64,000 nucleotides of DNA, from contig NDFF03000040.1 of NCBI GenBank assembly GCA_002150815.3, positions 186,001 to 250,000 on the forward strand, in the 5' to 3' direction. This document shows, one piece after another, positions 21,448 to 31,962 of the stretch; the first letter of the stretch is position 1, and each line of letters starts with the position of its first letter. A model generated the notes under the pieces. It was not told the origin of the DNA. It did not search any database and saw only the letters and a list, made by a program, of their open reading frames with translations. This stretch comes from Grammothele lineata. Lineage: Eukaryota > Basidiomycota > Agaricomycetes > Polyporales > Polyporaceae. Both the position numbers and the translations under genes were made by a program.

Positions 21448-24400
21448 TTACCAAATTTGCGGGGCAGCGGGAAGGTAGTCCGCCGGGAGTAGGAACGCGT
21501 CGATGCCGTTCGCCGAGAACGACGCGCCTCCGAGGGACTGGTCCGAGAGCCACACCGGCAGCTGCTCGTTGGACGTCGCCTCGAAACCGCGCCAGATGTT
21601 CTCAATGTTCGGCGCGTACCCTTGGCCGTACTGCTGGGGCACGCCGCCGACCTGTATGTGCGCGACCGAGTCAGGCGACGCTTGGTACGGCGCATCAAAC
21701 GTCGGCGACGTCGGCGGCTGCGAGGTCGCGGAGTGGCTGACCGCGTCGGACGAGTAGCCCGTGGCGTCGCTGTGGGCGCGATTCCTTTGGTCTCTGGGCA
21801 GAGTGGGAGAGCGGGATGAGACTGACTGCCTTCGCTTCCGGAAGCGCTTGAGCATCAGCTGCAGAGTGAAGGCGTATCTCTTCCCAGGCACTGCGAGAAT
21901 TGGGTCAGCCCTCGATCCTGCGCTGATAAAGATAGAACGCGGCACGTACCCTCCGCTAGAAGGGCTGCCAGCTGCTCGACGAGAGTTCTGATCTCATGCA
22001 GATTGCATTGGTCGGGGCTGGTGACACGAGGCGTCAATAGCTAGATTGTAATCGCCTCAGTCTAGACTCACAAGAGACGAGAAAGGCGCAGCAAGAATGA
22101 GGCCGAGAACGTTGCCGTCGCATGCGTGTAGTGCACGGCTAGGAGAAGCGTTGGGTAAGTTCCGGGGTGACAAGATGTGGCATACTGAATACCCACCGTA
22201 CTTCATGCCCTCTCGGTAAGCAGGAGAGTTCACGGTAATATCGAGAATCTGCCGCCCAATCTGGACAGATCGGATGGCGAGGTCCCGCTGAGCAGGCGGC
22301 ATCTTCTGCACGTCTTCCGGGCCGTCCACGCCCCGAAGAGCCGTAGCATTGTGGAACAGCTCGGCATGCAGATGCTGAATCTGCAAACTTTGCCGGTAGA
22401 ACGCTGGACGGAGTGTAAAAATACGCGTGGCCAGAAATAGCGGGTGAATCGTACCTGCATCCTCATACTTCTGCGAGAAGGCTTGGTCCCATGTCGCATA
22501 CCAGTTGCGGAACTCCATATCAGCCTCTCGGAGGACATTGAATGTGATCTCGTCGACAGCCCGGTCAAACAACGGGGAGAGATTATTGTGGACGCGCTCG
22601 CGGATGGCCATGAGCTCGACCGTAGAAACCAGTCGCATGTCGTCCTCGATCGCAAGCGGGTGCTGAAGCAAGAGGCGAGACTGCCAGATGCTCTCATCAT
22701 CCTTGAGGATCGCGGGTCGGCCAGTACCGTACGACATTCTGAGGGGGTGGTGTGTCAGGCATGACAACAGCAATTCCCAACATACACTGGACGTACTGGT
22801 GTTCGAAGAGGTACAGGCAGAACCACGTCCGTGAAGCCACGACCAATTGACGATCTTTGTTAGACGTTGTCGCCTTGCCAGCTTTCATCCTCTTGAGAAG
22901 CTCCGGCCAAGCCTTGTGCATAGCTAACGAGTAAATTGTAAGCCAACAAATGTACTGGGATATCGGAAAACACGCTTACACAACTCCATGGCCATTCGAA
23001 CGGCATGACCACCGCTAAGCCAGCCATTGTCTGACCACCCGGACACCAAAACTGATGCAGTCACGATCAGCGACGTCCATCTGAAATATGATACGTCTTA
23101 CTTACCCATAGCCTGAACCGCTTCCTGACGAGCGACGGGCGAAAAGAGCGTCGCGCATGAGATTGCTTGCACCTCTTCCAGACACTTGAGGAAGACGTCG
23201 CTGGGGTTCCCTGCGCGACCGTGGGGTCAATCACCTTTCCGCATAGCCGACGCGCGGATAATGCGGGCACTCACCACCGCCGTCCCGGACCTTAGCCGCA
23301 ACCATGCATATGCAGTCTACCGCAAACGGCGACCGCTCGTGTAGTTCATCGTAAGTATCCACGCCCGCATCAAACACGGGCAAGAATGTGGAGCAGCCGT
23401 GGTAGAATCTGCGAGTGCAGAGCGGGATTAGACTCACACGCGTCGGCTTAATGTCGGCGACACTCACATTCTGAACAGCTCGCGGGCCTCCGCCTCGGAA
23501 ATGACCTTCTTCGTGACCACTGAAGAAAAAAGATTGAGAACGTGCTTCGGAGCATTGAGAGCAGCGGCCGTGCTCACCGTCGGGGAAGGTCGTCGATCGC
23601 GGAGCGTGGTGCACCTTCCTGCGCTTCGCGGGTCGGGGTTGCCTCGGCTCAGGCGAAGCCGTGCGCGCGCGGCTCGGTGCCTCGCTCTCCCCACCGTTTT
23701 CCTGTACGGACGCATAGCGCGATAGGTCGCGGCGCAAAGTCAGCGCGGAAAATCACAACGCCACCCACGTTCAGTCAGCTACGCACCTTGGCGGCACGCT
23801 CGATGGCAACATCGGCCAACCCGCGCAGAACTTCCCAGGGTGCAACGAGGCCTGACGCGGGAAGCTCGCCGCCCTCTTCTTCAGCGTCTGACGAGTCAGC
23901 GCTGGTAACGGTCGAAGAAGGCGCGGCTCGTTTTGAGCCCGTGGAAGGCTCGTGGGGGCGTCCCCGTCCTCCGTTATCAGCGGCGTTGTATCGCATGGAA
24001 GACACGGGTTGGGAGCGAGGCGGACCCATTGATTCTATGCTTGAGAAGGGAGGGAGGCTGGGCCCATGCGAGTGTGATTGGCTGGAGGCGCCATTACCAT
24101 ACATGGCGGCTGCTTGGGGGTGTGGAACAGTATCGGGACCAGCAGGGCGGTGATTTTGAGACTGTTGGTACGCGGAAGCGTGTGGGTGGGGCCGCGGCGC
24201 TGTGTTCATCATAGGATGGTTAGACGGTATGGTACTCGTCACTGCACGCGAGAGAAACCTAAATTGGAAACAAAATATTGGAGTGCAGATAACACATACC
24301 AGTCGAAGGAGTCGAGACAGCGGGAGATCCGAGCGATTGTGCGCCGGGAGAATGATGCGCAAATGGCTGGGGGAACGGTGAGCGGGACGTGAAGGGCGCA

Positions 24401-24959
24401 GAGCCGCGCAGATGTGCGGCGATTTCCATTAGCGTGCTCTGGATGACCGTCTGGGTCTGGCGAATGTCGGCGACATGGGATTCAAGGCTTCGTATACGTC
24501 TGAACCGCACCAGATGAGCACGGGGGGCGGAGTGGCAAAGAGTAAGACTCACTCAAGGCCGGCTTCGCCGGTCAGACTGGCCTCTCGGGTCGGCTTCTCG
24601 AAAAGGCACTCGAGGCCAGCATGGCGGCATCTCCTGCAGGGGGGGTTCTCGGCGCCCTCGCAGCGCATCTTCTGCTTGCGGCAGGCATTCTGGCAAGGAC
24701 GAGGGGGATGAGGAGGGATGATCGGGGAAAGGGAGCGACATCCGCGAAACTCACACATGCACCTAGAACCAGTGCGGTGAATACGGTCCGACCGCCTGAC
24801 GGCAGGGATACAAAATGGCGACTTACGAGGGACCCGGTTCAACGTCCTGACCACCGGCTTCTGGTCCAACTTCTGGCCCGACTTTGGGTCCAAGCCGTCC
24901 ATGTCCTCCTGCTTCTTGATGTTGAGGCTCGCGCCGGGATTGCTGCTGCCGGGATCCAT
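21448..24959 (-). CDS. Zn(II)2Cys6 fungal-specific transcription factor
   Basis: This is a nuclear transcription factor. It opens MDPGSSNPGASLNIKKQED. Splicing out introns around 24780-24825 and 24675-24755 gives RGRTVF...GAC|NACRKQKMRC followed by PPCRRCRHAGLEC, a canonical C-x2-C-x6-C...C-x2-C-x6-C binuclear zinc cluster. A short coiled coil follows (RIRSLESHVADIRQTQTVIQ). Then come a disordered Ser/Pro-rich region with a basic RPAKRRKVHH and the fungal_trans regulatory domain (FYHGCSTFLPVFDAGVDTYD; SRTWFCLYLFEHQ; MSYGTGRPAILKDDESIW). The C-terminus is a disordered tail ending in PAAPQIW. The architecture is typical of fungal metabolic regulators. About ten small introns interrupt the gene, not all resolved. 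The target pathway is unknown. Confidence 0.85.
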
Positions 24960-26807
24960 GGGGAGGGGGATGAGGTGGGTTGATGGGGCGATGGCGGGCG
25001 ACGCGGAGAGGAAGCGAGCGGTGCGCGTCGGGGACGGGGGCTCGAGGGCGGTGGGGGGGAGGAGGGAGGGGCCGGGGGCGGAGATGGGGAACGGGACGGA
25101 CGAGCGGGCGCGGAGGAACGGGGCTCTTGGATTGGAACTGGCTTTGGCTGAGGACGAGGTGAGTGCTTGCCTGGGCGGGCAAACAAGGCCAAGCGGGGCG
25201 TGCCAGGGCAGCCATGCGCTGAGATCCGTGCTGAGATTCGGCGAGACCACGTTCCTTCCGAATCCTCCGCCGCGGGCCTCCCTCAGCCTGCCGTCGTCCC
25301 CGGGGCCCTCCCGTTCGCCTCCCGGTGGTGGCCCGTACTCGCTCACTACTTGCTGCCCGCGCTCACCCACTACCCGCACTCACTACCCGCACTCACTGCC
25401 CGCACTCACTGCCCGCACTCGCTCACCAGTTCGCTGCCCGCGCTCTGCAGCAGGCTCTGCGCCCTCTGATTCGTCGCGGCCACTGCCTGCGCCCGGCCGC
25501 GTTCTGGACCGCACGGCTCTCGAACCCACGCACGGGCTCTCTCCCGCGCTGGGAAAGGCGACGCAGGGCCACGCCCGCTGCCCTATCGCCCCCGCCACCG
25601 TCCGGGCAGCTCATGGGGCTGCTTCCCGTTCGGCGCAAGAGGACGATCTGCGGTCCCATCTCCGAGCGGGACGCCAGCTTTCCGTCGTGCCCTCGTATCC
25701 CACCCGCAGCCCGCATGCGGTCTAGAAGGCCCTCCCCGCCCCCGTTTTGTATCTGGGCCCCGTCCATCGCGCAGAAGCAGGCCACGAGCATCCCCTTTCT
25801 CTGCTTCCATGTCACTTCTCCTCTCCCCCGGCTGCCCCGTCCCCACTCTCCAGCCCTGCCCGGTCTCGTAGATATACCACACTCGACCACCCCGTACTCG
25901 CGCGCCTCTCCCCAAAACTCTTTCTTCCTTCTCTCCGCGCCTCCCTATCTCTACTTTGCCCGTTCCCACTCTGATCGCTGCGCGACAAATCATATATATT
26001 CCCGTCCGACCGATCCCGTCCCCCGTCACTGCAGTCGTGCAACGCCTTGCTTAGACACCAGCATCCTCGCGGTCTCGTCGTCAATGATATCTGGGCATGA
26101 CATCGGCAGCGCGTCATGGAGTGTTCGCCCTGATATGTACAACCTCAGCGGGCGCGCATCCGTCGGGATTGGCTCGCTCGCCGCGCGAACATGTCCGGTC
26201 CATCGCCTTTACGTAGAGAGCCCACCAGCGAGCTGGGGTGATAGCGGACGTTTTGTACAGATTCGCAGGCAGATTGATACGTCGTTCCACCGAGAGAGTG
26301 CGGTGTCTCGTCCTTGTACTTGTACCCTTTGTAAGAGCGTGCGTCATGCCGTAGTCATTACCATTCGAATATTCCTCGAGAAGTCACCTCGAACGTGCGT
26401 AATAATCCCGCTTTTGAACGACAATGGCGTGACCTGTGGCAAGCAAACGGCCTGTGGCTAGAAAGCATGGACGTGGTTGCGGCTCGGAGAATCCGCTGAT
26501 GCAATGCGGATGTCGTCCTCCGTTCCGTCATAACTCGGCCCGCGCGGATGCCGTCCTCCGGGCAAGTCAGCGTGGCCGTATCCGTGCGGGCGCTCCGAAG
26601 CGCGCCAAATGCAGCGCCCTGGGCGTTGCCCGGGCGTCCTTGGAAAGGACGTCCACGGCCACTGAGCGCAGCACAGCTCACCTACAGCTCACCGTCTGCC
26701 ACGACATATACACGTCGCGCAGGCCTGCGTACATCTTCGGGACTTTCTTCACGCTCGTTCCACCAAAACATCATTGACGCTCTTGAGGAATCTAGTCGAT
26801 AGCCACC
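24960..26807. promoter_or_regulatory. Divergent promoter region with GC-rich low-complexity DNA
   Basis: This 1.85-kb gap lies between the divergently transcribed Zn2Cys6 factor and the REEP-like gene. Long open frames occur on both strands because of strong GC bias, but their translations are low complexity and match no family I know. A 13-bp minisatellite at 25370-25421 is listed separately. The region may hold a long 5' UTR for one of the genes. Confidence 0.4.
25370..25421. repeat. Four-copy 13-bp minisatellite
   Basis: There are four consecutive copies of CT(A/G)CCCGCACTC(A/G), with degenerate copies on both sides (about 25335-25440). It lies in the divergent promoter gap between the Zn2Cys6 factor and the REEP-like gene. 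It is likely replication slippage, and a variable-number polymorphism is plausible. Confidence 0.8.
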
Positions 26808-27773
26808 ATGTTCATGTCCATGATATCGCACCTCCTCAGGTAGGTCGCTGTTCGTGTGACCTCCACGCGCACCCACCCTGCTCACATGTCCCGTCCCGCA
26901 GTGCCTGGTTCGCGTTCCTTCTCCCTAGCTACGCCACATGGAAGGCTCTCGCTCACCGTCCCGTCTCCGAGCCGGAACTCGAGCGGTGGTGCATGTACTG
27001 GGCCGTCGTCGGCGCGTTCGTCGCCTTCGAGTACGTGACGGGCTGGATCCTCGACTGGTGCGTCCCTCCTTTCGCAGATCCCCGCGCAGCGAACCTCACC
27101 ATCACGGTCGCGCGCAGGGTCCCCTTCTACTGGGAGGCTAGGACCGTGTTTCTCCTCTTCCTCTCGCTCCCTCAGACCCAGGTAAGAGCCACGGCGACTG
27201 CTGTATCACATGCGCCGTCGTCTGACGCGTGGCATTCTTCCCGTCGCGCAGGGCTCGACTTGGGTCTTCACGACCTACTTCCAGCCCTTCCTCGTCAAAA
27301 ACCAGGCCGACATCGACGCCAACATCGACGCGGTACAGTCCAACACCCTCGCCTTTGTCCAGTCCCGCCTCCAGGTCTTTTGGCAGACCTTCTGGGACCT
27401 CGCCACCAAGGCCTCCGCCAACGGCCAGACGCGCGCCCCCGGGGCCGCCTCCACGACCCCCGGTGCAAGTGCGGGCGCCGCGCCCTCCGCTGCGAACGTC
27501 GCCGAGGTCGCGCGCTCGCTCTGGGCGTCGTATGGCTCGTCGCTCATCGGCGCCGCCCAGCAGGCCGTCAAGCCCGCGTCGACCGGAGCCGGTGCGACGG
27601 CGGCTTCCGCGGCCCGCCCCGGGCCCTCGCCGTACGACGTCGCGGGCTCGTCCAGCTCCGTCCAGACGCACCAGAACTCGTTCTCCTCGGAGATGGTCAA
27701 CAACTTCTCACCGTCCGCGTCCGCGTCTAGCGTGCCTCCTCCCTTCCCGCAGCCCCAAGTCCCGGCTGCGTAA
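26808..27773 (+). CDS. TB2/DP1/HVA22 (REEP/Yop1-type) ER-shaping protein
   Basis: This is a reticulon-like hairpin protein that bends tubular ER membranes (Yop1 in yeast, REEP5 in animals, HVA22 in plants). Exons 26808-26839, 26902-27057, 27118-27181 and 27252-27773 encode 257 residues. The TB2/DP1/HVA22 domain is clear: FLLPSYATWKAL, WCMYWAVVGAFVAFEYVTGW, VPFYWEARTVFLLFLSLPQT, GSTWVFTTYFQPFLVKNQAD. The N-terminal part (MFMSMISHLLSAWFAFLLPS) makes the first hairpin. The C-terminal ~120 residues are Ala/Ser/Pro-rich and disordered. The initiating ATG has an excellent context (GCCACCATG). The protein is longer than yeast Yop1 because of the tail, as in many basidiomycete REEP-like proteins. Confidence 0.92.
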
Positions 27774-28024
27774 GAAGCACCTGTCGCTCGATCGCTCGAT
27801 CGAAAGATTCGTGGGGTGCCATGGACGATGCTGTAGCTGAATGAAGCCCTGCGCAGATTGTATCTAAACTAACTATATTGGGACTTTCGTCGAACGACTG
27901 TGTTGCTTCGATCGGGACAATGTATCTTGCTGAGCACGCCTCCGCCTTGACAGCACCATGGGCATGAATCAAGAAGTGCCCCATAAATCTGCACAGCGAG
28001 TGACTAGCGCTACAGACGATATTC

Positions 28025-31000
28025 CTACTCCACCTCCAGCATCTGAACATCTCGATAGTGTGTGCCGCAAGCGTGATCGATGACACCCTACATACCTGTT
28101 CAGCGTGTCATACAGGGACCGAGATCGTAAAGGAACGCACCTGAACACTGGGGAAGGTGCTATTACACATCGCCCCGTCAGAGACGTATTGACATACGAA
28201 GAACTCCTCATCCGGATCTTCGTCAGAAGAGAGGCCCGGCATGTCGAGCTCATTTGCTGGAAGGTCGTCATCCTGACTCGAGCCGGAGCTCGGGCTCGAG
28301 CTCGAAGCCCCACTTTCGTCCGGGACGTAGTCGCCGTCCTCTTCCTCGTCGCCGTCCTCTCCACCGAGCAGGCCTCCTGCGGGCGCGGGCGCAGGAATCC
28401 ACGCAATGATCTTCTCCATCCTTGCCATCCCTTCCCGCGCCCCCAGCAGCTCGTGCCTCAGCCGCTCCACTTCCTCCCGCAGTTCCGGCTCGAGCGCCGC
28501 GCGCCTGCGCACCTCGTCGTCCGTGCGTGCATCCCGAGCCGCGAGGACCTCGTACATGCCCTTCCACCGCGCCACCTCCCGGCGCAGCGCTTCCGCCTGC
28601 CCCGCAAACGTGCCCCGCACCATCGCAAGTCCCTCGTCGCGCTGCGACTCCGCGCGGGCGGCGCGCTCCTCCAACGCCGCGTTCTCGCGCGCGAGGTCAG
28701 AGGCGTGCGTGGAAGCCTCGTCGTACACGCGTTTGAGGAGAGCGCCCTGCTCCTCCGCGGCGGACAACTGGGACATCAAGCGCGCTCGCTCGGTATCGAA
28801 GCGGTCGATGTGCACTGCCAGCTCGGCCTCCGCCCCGGCGAGCTTCTCTCGGACGCCGGCGAGGTCGGCTTCGAGCGCGGCGAGACGGGATGCTTCGTCG
28901 GCGTTGGGCGCACAGACGCCCCCAGGCGTGCCGACTGCCTCGAGGAGGCGTTCGTTCTCAAGCTGGAGCTCTTCAATCGCCTCCTGCAACTCCATCAGCG
29001 AGCCTTCGATGATGGTCACTTGGGCGGTGCGGTCGTCTAGCTGGATGCTCAATTTCCGGACCTGGGACTGGTGCTGTGACGCACGGGTGTGGGATCCAGT
29101 AAGAAGGGCAATGGTGCACATAGGAAGCAAGCCATTAACATACATTCTCGCCCTCAGCCGTCACCTGGTCCAAACGTAGCTGGAATTCGACCATCTCGCT
29201 TTCGAGCATGGACAACTGCGTCGCTTTCTCGCCGTTCTCCTTCCGCAAGCGCTCCAGCTCCGTTTTATAGGTGGCACGGTTCTATATAGCAGGATTGAAC
29301 GGCATGAATACAACAGCGAGTGTTCACGCACCTTAGCGGAGTCCTGCTCTAACTCCGCGATGCGTTCTTGCAGCTCTTCGACCCGATTCTCAAGCACAGA
29401 CAAAAGCTCGTCTTTGTCCTCGATTGCAGCATTCAGCTCTGCTATCTGCATGGATTGGTTTTGTTATGGATAAGTGAGAGTGTTTTGGAGCTGTACACCG
29501 CAGGTCGTGACTGACCTGCATTGACTGGCTGTCGACTTCGGCGCGTTGGGTGGTACTGGTGGGAGGAGGTTCTGCGGATAGCACTGGGATTTCTGGTGAC
29601 AGGGTGGGTTGCCTAGGCGGCGAGGATAAAATGCTCCGCTGTTCAACAGATCAGACAACACTGGCAGGATTGTTCGTATAACATCACATACTCGAGGACG
29701 GGGTTGGCCGGGGGGTAGCGGAAGGTCTGGCCCAATGGACAGTGAACCGTTTGAAGGTTCCATGTCTTGTATAGCAGCTGCTGGCGGCGAGTCCAGCGGC
29801 GCACCGCCATCCCAGTCTACGTAGTGATCCTCGAAGTCTTGGATGGTAGTATCAATGGTGTCCTGCGTGCGAACGGGAGCATGTCTATTAAGAGGTCGTA
29901 CTGGCGAGCTGAACTGCTCAATGTCTTCAGGTTCGGGGGATGGTTTCGGGAGGTAAGGGTGGAAGACGGCTTCATCGACATACGGTAACGGACGGAGTTC
30001 CCTGGGTTTCGTTGCGGCCTTGCCTTTGCCCTTCATTCTCGATAGAATCGAAGATTTACCACTGAAGGACCCCCGCTGACTGCTCTGGGCAGGGGTGGTT
30101 GGGTGGTCCGGGCTCGCGCCAATGTCTTCCCTAGAAGGATCATAACTTGAAGTGATGAGACCATCCGGACGATGAGGGGACTGTGTGGGGGGTACGATTC
30201 CTGTCCTGCTGAAGGTGTCGTCGGCACGAGGACGTCCGTGACGATCGGGAGGTCTTGATGGACCGGGACTCGGAGGGCGACGGTTCAGAGGCACACGTGA
30301 CGATATGGCACCTTCAGCCTCCTGGGTGTTCTCCTCTTCCTCTTGCATAAGAAGCCGCCTATTTTGAAAAGCGAGACGGGCAGGGCTTCCGCTCAGCGGA
30401 GGCAGCGCAGCCCTTCTAGAAGTCGCTGCGCCCTGTTCCCGCGAGCTCGTTCTAGAGCCGGATCCGCTCTTCAAGAGGTTTCTAGCGTCCTTTTTCGATG
30501 AACGGGTAGCAGCAGGTTGAGGTGATTGAGAGCGCGTCCCAACGGGATTCGGGGTCGTTTCGTCATCTCGGGAAATGGAGTTGTGCAGTCGTTTGACCTT
30601 TCGAGGCGGCCCGACCTTTGAAATAGGCACTGGTGGAGGGGAGGGGAGACCATAAGCCGCTTCCTTCCCTGCCAACTGTACAGCTTTGCCCCTCTCCGCT
30701 CCTACACGTCTTGACTGAGGGCTTGGTCTGGGAACGTCGTGACCTTCATCTCCATGATTGATCCGTCTGTCCTTGCTACGCCTATCCAAGGTCGTCTCAT
30801 CATCAGAATCCGGTTCGCTATGTCCCCTAGTGGATGACTTGGAAATGACTTCGACATCAACCTTCCTCTTCTTCCGCGGGGGAGGCGTGTTAGGCGTATG
30901 CGCCTCTTCACCTGATAAGCCGTTAGAGGATCGATGGCGTTTTCGTGGAGAACGTGGTCCCTTGTTCGGCAGGGTGGAAGGACTTGCAGGAGAACTAGAG

Positions 31001-31465
31001 TGTGTGGACGTTTGTGGGGGCCGGGCGGATGATTGTGGGTGGTCAACACCTGAATTACGCGTCTTACGCGTCTTGGACGTGGAGGACAGTGCTGCGGATA
31101 GGTTGGTAGTTCTTGAAGATGTAGAGACACCTCGCTTGCCCTTAGCAGCTACTAGGGATCAATGACGCCATAAGCACAGGACAGTGAAAAGACGTACCGG
31201 ATTTCCGTCTCTCTGCTTCCCTCTTTTTCTGTGCTTGCTTCACCTTCCACGCGTGTATCAAGTCGTTCGTACAATCGTGCTTCCCGACCCAGCTGGCTTT
31301 CCATGGCTTTCCGGTGCTGGGGTCATTGCCAGCCCACTTGACCTTGTAGCGTTTGCCCTTCTCTTCGAGGATCTCAATGACATCCCATAGTTGCTCATCG
31401 TCGTTTTCTGCCGGAACAAACTGAGTTTCATAGGGCCCTACGTCGAGCTCCTCTTCGTCAGACAT
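28025..31465 (-). CDS. Chromodomain protein with long disordered region and coiled coil
   Basis: The protein starts MSDEEELDVGPYETQF. An N-terminal chromo-like domain at about residues 22-75 contains EQLWDVIEILEEKGKRYKVK, the aromatic KWAG, and a final WVGKHDCTNDLIHAW. Chromodomains typically bind methylated lysines of histone H3. A Ser/Pro/Arg-rich disordered region of several hundred residues follows, with a basic patch (PPRKKRKVDVEV) that looks like a nuclear localisation signal. Then come long coiled coils (NAAIEDKDELLSVLENRVEE; ALEADLAGVREKLAGAEAEL) and an acidic segment. The C-terminal Cys/His cluster (FVCQYVSDGAMCNSTF...DHACGTHYRDV) resembles a degenerate zinc finger. I do not recognise a characterised orthologue. 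A chromatin-bound scaffold is a reasonable guess. The last exon join is the least certain part. Confidence 0.72.
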
Positions 31466-31962
31466 CAAGAGGGGGACAAGCAAGCGAATAGGTGAATAGG
31501 ATAGGGAGCAGTGGTGGCTGAGGTTGATCAACTAACCGGCTCTAACGCCCGCCGTTGGGCTCAGACGTAGCAGACGCCCGTCAGACAGTATCCGGCATAT
31601 TCGGACTCCGGGTCGAGGCGAGCTATGACCAGGAGTTCGGACGCTTGATACGCCTATTCTCTCCAGCTGCCATGCAGTGACCGGCACACGAAGTACATGC
31701 ATGTCCAGTTCGACGATACCGGCTTTGTAACTGCCTTTCTAGTGTTGATCGAACTCGTCACCAAGTGTAGTTTTTCAGTTATAATCATTAGTGGACTCCT
31801 ACAGCAGCCATAGAACGCAATACTTGCATCAGCCAGAGGGGTACAGTACTCCCGTGTTCTGAGTCTGACCGAGGGCATTTCTACCAAGCATGTTTTCCCT
31901 CAAGACGAGCGAACTCCGGCGCAATGGAATAAGTTAATCTACTGAAACAGCTATAATACATC
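31466..31962. other. Intergenic region between two minus-strand genes
   Basis: This 497-bp gap should hold the promoter of the chromodomain gene and the 3' UTR of the Sec3 gene. No coding sequence is recognised. Confidence 0.4.

Noticed and set aside
24960..25379. In-frame N-terminal extension of the Zn2Cys6 factor
   Set aside because: It is low-complexity and unlike family N-termini. The ATG at 24959 opens a sensible sequence leading into the zinc cluster.
28105..29040. 311-codon plus-strand open frame opposite the chromodomain/coiled-coil gene
   Set aside because: The heptad pattern and acidic tail make sense only on the minus strand.
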